A DNA stretch of 64,000 nucleotides from assembly GCF_001866645.1 (NCBI RefSeq), contig NZ_MLYP01000027.1:62001-126000 (forward strand), in the 5' to 3' direction. Below, one piece after another: positions 28,504 to 36,678 of the stretch (position 1 is the stretch's first letter; every line of letters begins with the position of its first letter). This DNA comes from Streptomyces colonosanans. GTDB taxonomy: Bacteria > Actinomycetota > Actinomycetes > Streptomycetales > Streptomycetaceae. The position numbers and the translations under genes are program-made. The notes beneath the pieces were generated by a model. It did no database searches. It worked only from the letters and a program-made list of their open reading frames with translations, and was not told the origin of the DNA.

Positions 28504-29775
28504 ATGGGCAGCAACACAGTGACGGATCAGGTGTGGCCGCGGACAGCGGACTGGGCCGGCGGTGAACTCCGCCTCGGCGGGCTCGGCGTACGAGAACTCG
28601 CAGCGGAGTTCGCCACGCCGGTCTACGTTCTCGACGAAGACGACTTTCGCGCGCGCTGCGCGGCGTGGATGGGCGCGTTCCCCGACGGTGACGTCCACTA
28701 CGGCGGCAAGGCGTTCCTGGCCCCGGCGGTGGTCGGCTGGCTGCGGGAACTGGGGCTGTCGCTCGACGTGTGCAGCGGCGGCGAACTGGCTGTGGCGCGC
28801 AGGGGCGGGATGCCCGCCGAGCGCGTGGTCTTCCACGGCAACAACAAGTCCGTGGCGGAGATCCGCGATGCCGTCCGATGGGGCATCGGCTGCATCGTCC
28901 TCGACTCGTTCCAGGAGCTGGAGCGGGTGGCTGACATCGCGCGCGCCTTCGGTGTCCGGCAGGCCGTCATGATCCGTGTGAAGCCCGGTGTGGACGCGGA
29001 CACGCACGCCTCGTGGGCGACCGGCGGCGAGAACACGAAGTTCGGGCTGTCGATGGCCTCCGGTGAGGCGGCCGAGGCGGTCCGCCGGGTGCTGGCCGAG
29101 CCGGCCCTGGACCTGGTCGGCCTGCACTCGCACATCGGCTCGCAGATCTTCGACCTCGACTCCTTCGCCACGGCCGCGCACCGCATGGTCGGCTTCCTGA
29201 GGGAGGTCGAGAAGGAGAACGGTGTCACGATCGGCAAGCTGGATCTCGGCGGTGGCCTCGGCGTCCCCTACCTGCCGGGCGAGAAGACCGCCCCGACCCC
29301 GGCGGAACTCGCCGAGGTCCTGGGGGCGGTGGTGCCCCCGGACATGCGGATCGCCCTCGAGCCCGGCCGGTCGGTGGTCGGGCCGACGACGGTCGCGGTC
29401 TACGAGGTCGGTACGGTCAAGGGCCGCTTCATCAGCGTGGACGGCGGCATGAGCGACAACCCGCGTCCGGCGACGTACGGCGCCGCGTACACGGCCGTCG
29501 TCGCGTCCCGCGCGAGCGACGCCGCACCCGAGACCTTCACGATCGTCGGCAAGCACTGCGAGACCGGCGACATCCTGGTCGACGGCGTCGACCTGCCGGG
29601 CGACGTACGCCCGGGAGACCTGCTCGCGATTCCGTGCTCGGGTGCATACCAGCGCTCGGCGGCGAGCAACTACAACCTTCTCCCGCGACCGCCGGTCGTC
29701 GCCGTACGCGACGGCGCGGCGCGCACGATCGTCCGCCGTGAGACCGAGGAGGACCTGCTGCGGCTGTACGTGTGA
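28504..29775 (+). CDS. lysA: Diaminopimelate decarboxylase-like PLP enzyme
   Basis: 423 residues, fold type III. PLP binds Lys69 in VHYGGKAFL; phosphate- and substrate-binding segments GLHSHIGSQ, DLGGGLGVPY, ALEPGRSVV, CETGDILV and the final SNYNLLPRP are all present. The reaction is meso-diaminopimelate to L-lysine. The biosynthetic lysA of streptomycetes normally lies with homoserine/threonine genes; this copy is beside D-peptide and peptide-import genes, so it may be a second, catabolic copy acting on diaminopimelate released from cell-wall peptides. A related D-amino-acid or ornithine decarboxylase activity cannot be excluded. A TTG at 28495 is an alternative start. It ends at a strong convergent terminator. 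Confidence 0.87.
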   Translation: MGSNTVTDQVWPRTADWAGGELRLGGLGVRELAAEFATPVYVLDEDDFRARCAAWMGAFPDGDVHYGGKAFLAPAVVGWLRELGLSLDVCSGGELAVARRGGMPAERVVFHGNNKSVAEIRDAVRWGIGCIVLDSFQELERVADIARAFGVRQAVMIRVKPGVDADTHASWATGGENTKFGLSMASGEAAEAVRRVLAEPALDLVGLHSHIGSQIFDLDSFATAAHRMVGFLREVEKENGVTIGKLDLGGGLGVPYLPGEKTAPTPAELAEVLGAVVPPDMRIALEPGRSVVGPTTVAVYEVGTVKGRFISVDGGMSDNPRPATYGAAYTAVVASRASDAAPETFTIVGKHCETGDILVDGVDLPGDVRPGDLLAIPCSGAYQRSAASNYNLLPRPPVVAVRDGAARTIVRRETEEDLLRLYV

Positions 29776-29791
29776 CACCGTGTACCGAAAC

Positions 29792-29827
29792 GGTCGGGGC
29801 CTGAGTATGCGTACTCAGGCCCCGACC
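29792..29827. terminator. Bidirectional hairpin between lysA and ldcA
   Basis: Perfect 16-bp stem (29792-29807 with 29812-29827) around TGCG between two convergent genes, so it serves both strands. Confidence 0.88.
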
Positions 29828-29839
29828 AGTTGGGAGCGG

Positions 29840-30784
29840 TCACGCCTCCGGATCGGTCAGTACCTGGTCCAGGAAGGTCAGCGTCCTGTTGTCCGCGTCC
29901 AGCCGGGCCCGCACTCCGATCGGGTACGTCTGCATCTGTGTGTTGTGCCCGATGTTCACGCCCATCAGTACCGGCACGCCGAGGTCGCCGAAGCGCTCGG
30001 CGAGCATCCGGTCGATGTGTTCGGGGTCGCCGCACTCGGTGAACGTGCCCAGGACGATCCCGGCCACGCCGTCGAGGTAGCTCTTCGAGCGCCGGATCTG
30101 GGTGATGATGCGGTCCATGCGGAACGGCAGTTCGTCGACGTCCTCCAGGAACAGGATCGCGTCGCGCGCCGGATACGACGTGTCGGTGCCGAAGTTGGCC
30201 GCGATGAGCGTCGCGGTCCCGCCCAGTGTCAGGCCCTCGGCGACGCCCGGGACCAGCGTCCGCGCCCCCGGGAACGTCAGCTCCTTCACGCTCGACGGCG
30301 TGTGGAGAAGCTGCATCAGTTCCTTGAAGTCGTACTCCTCGGGCCCCTCCCAGAACCCGCTGCACGCGACCATCGGCCCGAACAGCGACACCCAGCCGAG
30401 TTTGACCGCCAGCGCCTCCAGCAGCGCTGTCACATCGGAGTAGCCGACGACGACCTTCGGCACGGCGGCGTCGACCTTGTCCCAGTCCATCAACTCCAGG
30501 GTCCGCTGCGAGCCGTAGCCGCCACAGGCCAGGAAGACCCCCGCGTACCGGGGGTCCGTCAGAGCCCGGGTCAGGTCCTCCGCGCGGCGGGTGTCGTCGC
30601 CCGCGAGGTAGTCGTACATGCTCCCGGTGTCCCGGGCCGACGCGAAGACCTCCGGCTGAAGGCCCGCGGACCTCAGGGCGCGCAGCCCCGACTCCAGGTG
30701 CTCCTGGTTGTCGACGGGTGAGCTCGCACAGAGCACGGCGACGGTGTCGCCGGGCTTGAGCGCGGGCGGGCGAAGCAGGGTCAT
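29840..30784 (-). CDS. ldcA: LD-carboxypeptidase (peptidase family S66)
   Basis: 314 residues. The unusual Ser-Glu-His triad of LdcA is visible as Ser116 (VVGYSDVTALL), Glu214 (ILFLEDVDELPF) and His280 (GVNIGHNTQMQTYPIG). The enzyme removes the terminal D-alanine from tetrapeptides by cutting between meso-diaminopimelate and D-Ala, a step in cell-wall recycling. No signal peptide, so it works in the cytoplasm on imported peptides. It is the last gene of the M20/oligopeptide-importer operon, its start overlapping the ATPase stop (ATGA). Relatives in this family cleave microcin C-type compounds, so self-immunity is a second possibility. Confidence 0.92.
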   Translation of the reverse strand: MTLLRPPALKPGDTVAVLCASSPVDNQEHLESGLRALRSAGLQPEVFASARDTGSMYDYLAGDDTRRAEDLTRALTDPRYAGVFLACGGYGSQRTLELMDWDKVDAAVPKVVVGYSDVTALLEALAVKLGWVSLFGPMVACSGFWEGPEEYDFKELMQLLHTPSSVKELTFPGARTLVPGVAEGLTLGGTATLIAANFGTDTSYPARDAILFLEDVDELPFRMDRIITQIRRSKSYLDGVAGIVLGTFTECGDPEHIDRMLAERFGDLGVPVLMGVNIGHNTQMQTYPIGVRARLDADNRTLTFLDQVLTDPEA

Positions 30785-31785
30785 GCGGTCTCCAAGGCTG
30801 TCGGGCTGAGAAGGTGGCAGGCGGCGGCGGACGCGTCAGGTGCCAGGACGGGGAGTTCGCGGCGGTCGCAGCCGCTCGCCGCGCGTTCGTCGGCCGAGGC
30901 GGCGGCCCAGCGACCGCAGCGCGGATGGAAGCGGCAGCCCGCCGGGATCGCGGTCGGGTCCGGCGGCTCGCCGGTCAGCAGCGTCGGACGCCAGTCCTCG
31001 GCACCGCTGGGAATGACGGACAACAGCGCCTGGGTGTACGGGTGCTGGGGTCGCAGCAGGACCTCCTCGACGGTGCCCTGCTCCACGATCCGGCCCAGGT
31101 ACATCACCGCCACACGGTCCGCGATGTTCCAGGCCAAGCCCAGGTCGTGGCTGACGACGAGGGCCGAGAGGCCAAGGTCGTCGCGCAGCCGGAGCATGAG
31201 CTTGAGGATCTCCCCGCGTACCGAGGCGTCGAGCGATGCCACCGGCTCGTCGGCGACGATCACCGAGGGGTTCAGAGCCAGCGCACCGGCGATGACGACG
31301 CGCTGCTGCTGTCCGCCGGACAGTTCGTGCGGGTATCGGCCGAAGAAGTCCTCCGGTGGCCGCAGTCCGGCTTGGGCCAGGGCGTTGCGCACGGTCTCGG
31401 GGAGCCGGTCGGTGAGTCCGTGCAGGCGCGGTCCCAGGGCCACGGCGTCATAGACGTTCTGCTTGGGGTTCAGGGCGCCGCCGGGGTCCTGGAGGACCAG
31501 CTGGGTGTGGCGGCGGTACTGCTTCAGGGCGATCGCCGAGTAGTCCAGCGGTGTGTCCTGGTACAGCACCTGACCGCCGGTCGGCTTCACCAGCCCGACC
31601 AGCGCCCGGGCGAGCGTGGACTTGCCGCATCCGGACTCGCCGATCAGTGCGACGATCTCGCCTTGGCCGACGCTCAGGTTGACGCCGTCGACGGCGCGCG
31701 CCGGGCCGCGGCCGCCGGACGCCGGGTAGACGACGGACAGGTCGCGGACCTCCAGGGCGGGTGTCCGGGTGTCGATGTCGGTCAC
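30781..31785 (-). CDS. Oligopeptide ABC importer, second ATPase (OppF-like)
   Basis: 334 residues from GTG 31785, with GGAGG six bases upstream. Walker A ALIGESGCGKSTLARAL, signature HELSGGQQQRVVIAGAL, Walker B SVIVADEPVASLD and the H-loop VVSHDLG are intact. The oligopeptide-specific C-terminal cysteine motif (AGCRFHPRCGRW...GCDRRELP) that can carry an Fe-S cluster is present. It pairs with the neighbouring OppD-like ATPase and overlaps both neighbours by four bases. Confidence 0.92.
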   Translation of the reverse strand: MTDIDTRTPALEVRDLSVVYPASGGRGPARAVDGVNLSVGQGEIVALIGESGCGKSTLARALVGLVKPTGGQVLYQDTPLDYSAIALKQYRRHTQLVLQDPGGALNPKQNVYDAVALGPRLHGLTDRLPETVRNALAQAGLRPPEDFFGRYPHELSGGQQQRVVIAGALALNPSVIVADEPVASLDASVRGEILKLMLRLRDDLGLSALVVSHDLGLAWNIADRVAVMYLGRIVEQGTVEEVLLRPQHPYTQALLSVIPSGAEDWRPTLLTGEPPDPTAIPAGCRFHPRCGRWAAASADERAASGCDRRELPVLAPDASAAACHLLSPTALETA

Positions 31786-32816
31786 GACGTACCTCCGTGA
31801 TCGGGGCGGACGCGCAGGCAGGCGGCGGAGCGGCCGGGCCCGGCGGGCCACAGCAGCATCTCCCCGGTGCGGCAGGCCTCGGTGACCTCCGAGCAGCGTG
31901 CCGCGAAGGCGCAGCCGTCGCCGACCTCCGAGGGTCGCGGCGGGTCGCCGGCCAGGCCCGCCGGGGCGAGCCGGGAGGCCGGGTCGCCGATCGTCGGGAA
32001 CGCCCGGGACAGAGCCCGGGTGTACGGGTGCTTCGGGCTGTCGAGCACCTGCCGGGACGGCCCGAGTTCGACGATCCGCCCCGCGTACATCACGGCCAGC
32101 CGGTCGCAGGTGTGGGCCAGCAGCGACAGATCGTGGGTGATCATGATGACCGCGATCCGTGACTCGCGGACCAGCTCGGCCAGCAGTTCCAGGATCTGCG
32201 CCTGGACCATGACGTCCAGGGCGGTCGTCGGCTCGTCGGCGATGATCAGGTCCGGGCGGCAGGCCAGCGCCATGGCGATCATCACTCGCTGCCGCTGCCC
32301 GCCGGAGAACTCGTGCGGATAGCTGCGCATACGCCGGGACGGGATGCCGACGCTGTCCAGCAGTTCGGCGGCGCGGCGCTCGGCTTCCTTCGCGCTCACC
32401 TTGTCGTGCAGGACGATCGGTTCGACGATCTGCTCCAGCACGGTCCGCACCGGGTTGAGCGCGCTCATCGCGCCCTGGAACACCACCGACGCCCCGGCCC
32501 AGCGCACCGCGCGCAGCCGGGACCAGGTCGTCGTGAGCAGGTCCTCGCCGCGGAACAGCACCTCGCCGCTGACCTGCGCCTTGGCGCCGTGCAGACGCAG
32601 CAGGCCAAGCGCCATGGTCGACTTGCCGCACCCGGACTCCCCCGCGATGCCGAGGGTGTCGCCGGGGGCGAGCGAGAAGCTGACTCCGCGTACGGCCGGA
32701 ACGGTCCGGCCGCCCTGCCGGTAGCTGACGTGCAGATCGCGGACGTCGAGCAGCGCGCTCGCGGTCTCGGCGTCCTCGGTGGCCAAAGGTTCGTTCTTTA
32801 CGGTGTCGGTGGTCAT
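31782..32816 (-). CDS. Oligopeptide ABC importer, first ATPase (OppD-like)
   Basis: 344 residues. Walker A GIAGESGCGKSTMALGLL, signature HEFSGGQRQRVMIAMAL, Walker B DLIIADEPTTALD and H-loop ITHDLSLLAH are intact, and a C-terminal CAFAARCSEVTEACRTGE motif marks the oligopeptide/nickel class. The start ATG shares a base with the preceding permease stop (TGATG). It powers import together with OppF. Confidence 0.92.
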   Translation of the reverse strand: MTTDTVKNEPLATEDAETASALLDVRDLHVSYRQGGRTVPAVRGVSFSLAPGDTLGIAGESGCGKSTMALGLLRLHGAKAQVSGEVLFRGEDLLTTTWSRLRAVRWAGASVVFQGAMSALNPVRTVLEQIVEPIVLHDKVSAKEAERRAAELLDSVGIPSRRMRSYPHEFSGGQRQRVMIAMALACRPDLIIADEPTTALDVMVQAQILELLAELVRESRIAVIMITHDLSLLAHTCDRLAVMYAGRIVELGPSRQVLDSPKHPYTRALSRAFPTIGDPASRLAPAGLAGDPPRPSEVGDGCAFAARCSEVTEACRTGEMLLWPAGPGRSAACLRVRPDHGGTS

Positions 32817-33712
32817 CACTTCTTCTCCATCCGCGGGTCGAGGACGTACTCCACGGCCCGGCCGGTGAGCGTGAAGGCCAGCACCACCGCGAGGATCGCC
32901 AGACCCGGCGGCAGCAGGAACCACCAGGCGCCGGCGGTGAACGCGCCGCCGAAGAAGGCCTCGTGGAGCATCTCGCCCCAGGTGACGTCGGCCGGGTTGC
33001 CCAGCCCCAGGAACGTCAGCGTCGCCTCGGACAGCAGCGATCCGGCGACGGTCAGCGTGCTGGACACGAGGATCAGCGGCATCACGTTCGGCAGGACCTG
33101 TTTCACCATGATCTGCCGGTCTCCGGCGCCGAGGACGCGGGCCCGCTCGACGAACGGCCGGGCCTCGACGGCCAGCGTCTGCGCACGGACCAGGCGTGCG
33201 GTCGCGGTCCAGGAGGTCACGGCGATCGCGATGGTGATCGACATCGAGCCCTGGCCCAGGACCGCGGCCAGCGAGATCGCCAGGGGCAGGCTCGGCAGCG
33301 CGATGAACCAGTCGGTGACCTGCATCAGGATCCGGCCGACGAATCCGCCGTAGTGTCCGGCGATGATCCCGACCGCGCTGCCGAAGACGACCGTCAGTAC
33401 GGTGGCGATGACGCCGATGCGCAGCGATTCCCGGGAGCCCCAGATGAGCAGCAGCAGGACACTGCGGCCGGACTGGTCGGTGCCGAGCGGGTAGTGGGCG
33501 CTGGGCGGTGCGAGCAGCGGGCCGTCGACCTTGGTGACATCGAGCTCGTCATCGCCGATGAACAGCGGTGCGGCCAGGGCCAGAAGAGAGAAGGCGACGA
33601 GAATCACCAGCCCGGCCACACCGGACGGGCGGCCCCGGAAGGCACGCGCGAAGCGGCGGGCGCCGGCGAACCGGGTGGGGAGGGCCGCAACGGTGGTCTG
33701 TGCGGCGGTCAC
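32816..33712 (-). CDS. Oligopeptide ABC importer, permease (OppC-like)
   Basis: 298 residues starting GTG at 33712, which overlaps the previous stop (GTGA). An N-terminal membrane helix (GVAGLVILVAFSLLALAAPL) precedes the periplasmic loop with HYPLGTDQSGRSVLLLLIWG, then five more helices. The ATPase-coupling EAA loop is RARVLGAGDRQIMVKQVLPN. Confidence 0.9.
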   Translation of the reverse strand: MTAAQTTVAALPTRFAGARRFARAFRGRPSGVAGLVILVAFSLLALAAPLFIGDDELDVTKVDGPLLAPPSAHYPLGTDQSGRSVLLLLIWGSRESLRIGVIATVLTVVFGSAVGIIAGHYGGFVGRILMQVTDWFIALPSLPLAISLAAVLGQGSMSITIAIAVTSWTATARLVRAQTLAVEARPFVERARVLGAGDRQIMVKQVLPNVMPLILVSSTLTVAGSLLSEATLTFLGLGNPADVTWGEMLHEAFFGGAFTAGAWWFLLPPGLAILAVVLAFTLTGRAVEYVLDPRMEKK

Positions 33713-34782
33713 TGGTCACGCACCCGCGGGTCGAGGAACCGGTAGGCGAGGTCCGCCAGAAGATTCATGATGATCACACTCGCGCTGAAGACGATGAAGG
33801 TGCCCTGCAGCAACGGCAGGTCGGGGATTTTGAGGGCCGCGAAGGTCAGGTCGCCCAGGCCCGGCCAGGAGAAGATCGCCTCGACCGTGACCGCGCCGCT
33901 GATCAGCGTCCCCAGGTGCATGAAGATCATGGTCACGGAAGGCAGCAGGGCGTTGGGCAGGGCGTGCTTGCGGCGCACGGCGGCGTCCATGAGGCCCTTG
34001 GCCCGCGCGGTCAGCAGGTAGGGGCTGCCGATTTCCTCGATGATCGAGGAACGCATGATCGTCACGTACTGCGCGTAGACGACAAGGACCATCGTCAGCG
34101 CGGGCAGGATCAGGTGCTTGGCAACGTCCAGATAGTGCGTCATCCCGGTCTGCGGCAGGGTCGGATCGCTCATCCCGGCCGTGGGCAGGAATCCGTGGAA
34201 CGGGCCGACGCCGACGCTGAACACGATCAGCAGGATCATGCCGAGCCAGAACGTCGGCACCGACCACAGGGTCAGTGCGGTGGCGGAGGTGATGCGGTCG
34301 AACAGGCTGCCCGCGCGCCATCCGCTGCGCAGCCCGAGCCAGAGACCGAGGACCACCGAGATGGCGAAGGACGTGCCCATGAGGAGCAGGGTCGGGCCGA
34401 GGCGGTCCATGGTCAGCGACGCGACGGACTGCTGGTACTCCCAGGAGTATCCGAGATTGCCGTGCAGGGTGTCGTTGACGAAGTCGAGGAATCGTTCCCA
34501 GACCGGCTTGTCCAGGCCCAACTGGACTCTGAGCCGCAGCAGTTCGGCCTCGCTGACCGGCCGGCCGCGGGTCATGGTACGGACCGGGTCGGCGGGCATC
34601 AGGTTGAACAGAGAGAAGCCGATGACGAGGGTGACCGCGAAACTGACGACCGCCGCGGCGAGTTTGGAGACCAGGTAGCCGGGCCTGGGCAGACGCAGCG
34701 GCCTTCGTCCGGTGCGGGCCTTGGCCTGGGTCCCGGCCGCCTCGGCTGTCTGCGGCTCGGCGAGGGCGGGGCGGCTACTCAC
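33709..34782 (-). CDS. Oligopeptide ABC importer, permease (OppB-like)
   Basis: 357 residues. It has a basic N-terminal extension of about 35 residues before the first helix (LAAAVVSFAVTLVIGFSLFNLMPADPV), the OppB periplasmic region LGLDKPVWERFLDF, and the EAA loop TARAKGLMDAAVRRKHALPN near the C-terminus. Its start lies eight bases inside the binding-protein gene. Confidence 0.9.
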   Translation of the reverse strand: MSSRPALAEPQTAEAAGTQAKARTGRRPLRLPRPGYLVSKLAAAVVSFAVTLVIGFSLFNLMPADPVRTMTRGRPVSEAELLRLRVQLGLDKPVWERFLDFVNDTLHGNLGYSWEYQQSVASLTMDRLGPTLLLMGTSFAISVVLGLWLGLRSGWRAGSLFDRITSATALTLWSVPTFWLGMILLIVFSVGVGPFHGFLPTAGMSDPTLPQTGMTHYLDVAKHLILPALTMVLVVYAQYVTIMRSSIIEEIGSPYLLTARAKGLMDAAVRRKHALPNALLPSVTMIFMHLGTLISGAVTVEAIFSWPGLGDLTFAALKIPDLPLLQGTFIVFSASVIIMNLLADLAYRFLDPRVRDQ

Positions 34783-36634
34783 GGTCGTCCGCTCCTGCCC
34801 GGCGGCGGACGACGGCGACGCCCGCTCCGAGCACGATCACCGCGCCGGCTATGCCCAGCCACAGACCCGTGCTGCCGCCGCCCGAGGAGGAGGCGGACGC
34901 GCCGGCGGACGCGGGGGTGGCCTTCAAGTAGCTCCAGAACGTCTGCTGGGCGGGGTAGAAGCCGTCGGCGTTCGGCTTGCCGGTGATCAGGCCGCCGACC
35001 TTCGAGGAGGCCGCGATCTTGGTGGTGGCGTTGTAGAACATCAGGTCCACGTCGGCCTCGTAGAGGATCTCCTGCATCTGGCCGACGGCCTTGGCCCGCT
35101 CGGCCGGGTCGAAGAGGGTCGCCTGCTTGGCGAACAACTTGTCGTAGGCGGGGTCGCAGAAGAAGGAGTCGGTGTTGCCTCCGGTGCCGTCGTCCTTCGG
35201 TAGCGTCGAACAGCTCTGGATGCCGAGCTGGTACGTCGGGTCCGGGCCGGTGGTCCACGCGTCCATCAGCATGTCCCAGTTGCCCTTGCCCAGGTCGCTG
35301 TTGAGCGCGCTCATGCTCATCGCCTGGATCTTCGCGTTGATACCGACGACCTTGAGCCAGCCCACCAGGTAGCGGGAGATCGCCGCGTCGGCAGAGTCGT
35401 CGGAGTGGATACCCAGACGCAGGTTCAGCGGCTTGCCCGTCTTGGGGTCGGTGCGGGTGCCGCCGGGGCCCCGCTTGTAACCGGCATCGTCCAGGAGCTT
35501 GTTGGCGGCGACAGGGTCGTAGCTCTGCTTCTTGCCGGGAGCCGGCTGCCAGCTCCACTGCGGCCATGCCGGGGGCAGGTAACCCTCCGCGACCTGCCCC
35601 TGCCCGTTGAGCACCTTGGTCACGAGGGTCTTCTTGTCGATGCTCAGGGCGATCGCTCTGCGCAGCACCGGGTCGTGCAGCGCCGGGTTGCCGGTGCCGA
35701 TGGGCTTGCCGGTGCGGGTCTTGGCGCCGGGGTTCAGCTCCAGGCCGACCCAGCCGTGGCCGACGGCCTGTGCGGTCTGCACACCGTCGACATGCTGCAG
35801 CGAGGCGTACTCGGTCGCATTGACGCCGCTGATGTAGTCCAGCTGGCCGGACTTCAGGGCGGCAACGGCGGCGTCGGTCTCCTTGTAGATCTGCTCGATC
35901 AGGTGGTCGTACTTCGGTGCGCCGAGGACGAAGGACTTGTTGGCGTCGAGCTTGGCGTACTGACCGTTCTTGTAGTCCGTGAGAATCCAGGGCCCGTAGC
36001 CGACGACCGGGAACGAGTCGTTCTTGAAGTCCTTCAGGCCCGCCACCTGCGACTCCCAGATGTGCTTCGGCACGATCGGGATACCGGAGAAGGGGATGCT
36101 GCTGTAAGTGACGTTCGACTTCGGCTTCTTGGTCTTGATGACCAGCGTCGTGGCGTCGGGCGCGGTGACCGTGTCGAAGCCGGCCACCAGGGTGCCGTTC
36201 GCGGTCGCGGCGACGTCGTTCGTCATGATGAGGTGAAGCGTCCAGGCCGCGTCGGCGGCGGTCAGAGGCTTTCCGTCGCTCCACTTCAGGCCGTCGCGCA
36301 GCTTGAAGGTCCAGGTGAGGTGGTCGTCAGAGAGCGTCCACGACGTGGCCAGGTACGGCTTGGGGGCGCCGCTGTCGTCGATCGAGGTGAGCGTCGGGTA
36401 GATGCTGCCGAATATGTCGAGCGCGCCGTTGAAGAACGAAGTGAACGGGTTCAGCGTGTCCACTCCCGAGCCGTCCATCGCGACCCGCAGGGTCTTGCCA
36501 GACGAGGTGCCCGTAGAGGAGGCAGCCGCGGCCGCCTTCGTCACGCCGGGGGCGGCGGGGCCGGCCAGGAGCAGGCCACCAGCGACGGCGGCGGCCAGGG
36601 CCGTTCGGAATCCAGGGGTCTCACGCACAGCCAA
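34775..36634 (-). CDS. Extracellular solute-binding protein family 5, with C-terminal membrane anchor
   Basis: 619 residues from TTG 36634, with GGAG six bases upstream. The signal region is a hydrophobic stretch with no lipobox cysteine. The family 5 domain (SBP_bac_5) runs from about residue 48, with WTFKLRDGLKWSDGKPLTAADAAW and VLRRAIALSIDKKTLV. After residue about 585 come a Ser/Gly linker, a membrane helix (GLWLGIAGAVIVLGAGVAVV) and RRR. Most Gram-positive binding proteins are N-terminal lipoproteins; this one appears held by its C-terminus. It delivers peptides to the permeases encoded next. Confidence 0.9.
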   Translation of the reverse strand: MAVRETPGFRTALAAAVAGGLLLAGPAAPGVTKAAAAASSTGTSSGKTLRVAMDGSGVDTLNPFTSFFNGALDIFGSIYPTLTSIDDSGAPKPYLATSWTLSDDHLTWTFKLRDGLKWSDGKPLTAADAAWTLHLIMTNDVAATANGTLVAGFDTVTAPDATTLVIKTKKPKSNVTYSSIPFSGIPIVPKHIWESQVAGLKDFKNDSFPVVGYGPWILTDYKNGQYAKLDANKSFVLGAPKYDHLIEQIYKETDAAVAALKSGQLDYISGVNATEYASLQHVDGVQTAQAVGHGWVGLELNPGAKTRTGKPIGTGNPALHDPVLRRAIALSIDKKTLVTKVLNGQGQVAEGYLPPAWPQWSWQPAPGKKQSYDPVAANKLLDDAGYKRGPGGTRTDPKTGKPLNLRLGIHSDDSADAAISRYLVGWLKVVGINAKIQAMSMSALNSDLGKGNWDMLMDAWTTGPDPTYQLGIQSCSTLPKDDGTGGNTDSFFCDPAYDKLFAKQATLFDPAERAKAVGQMQEILYEADVDLMFYNATTKIAASSKVGGLITGKPNADGFYPAQQTFWSYLKATPASAGASASSSGGGSTGLWLGIAGAVIVLGAGVAVVRRRAGADDRE

Positions 36635-36678
36635 GTCGGTCTCCGAGGTATGAGGAGGGAAGGGGTGACCGCGCCGCT

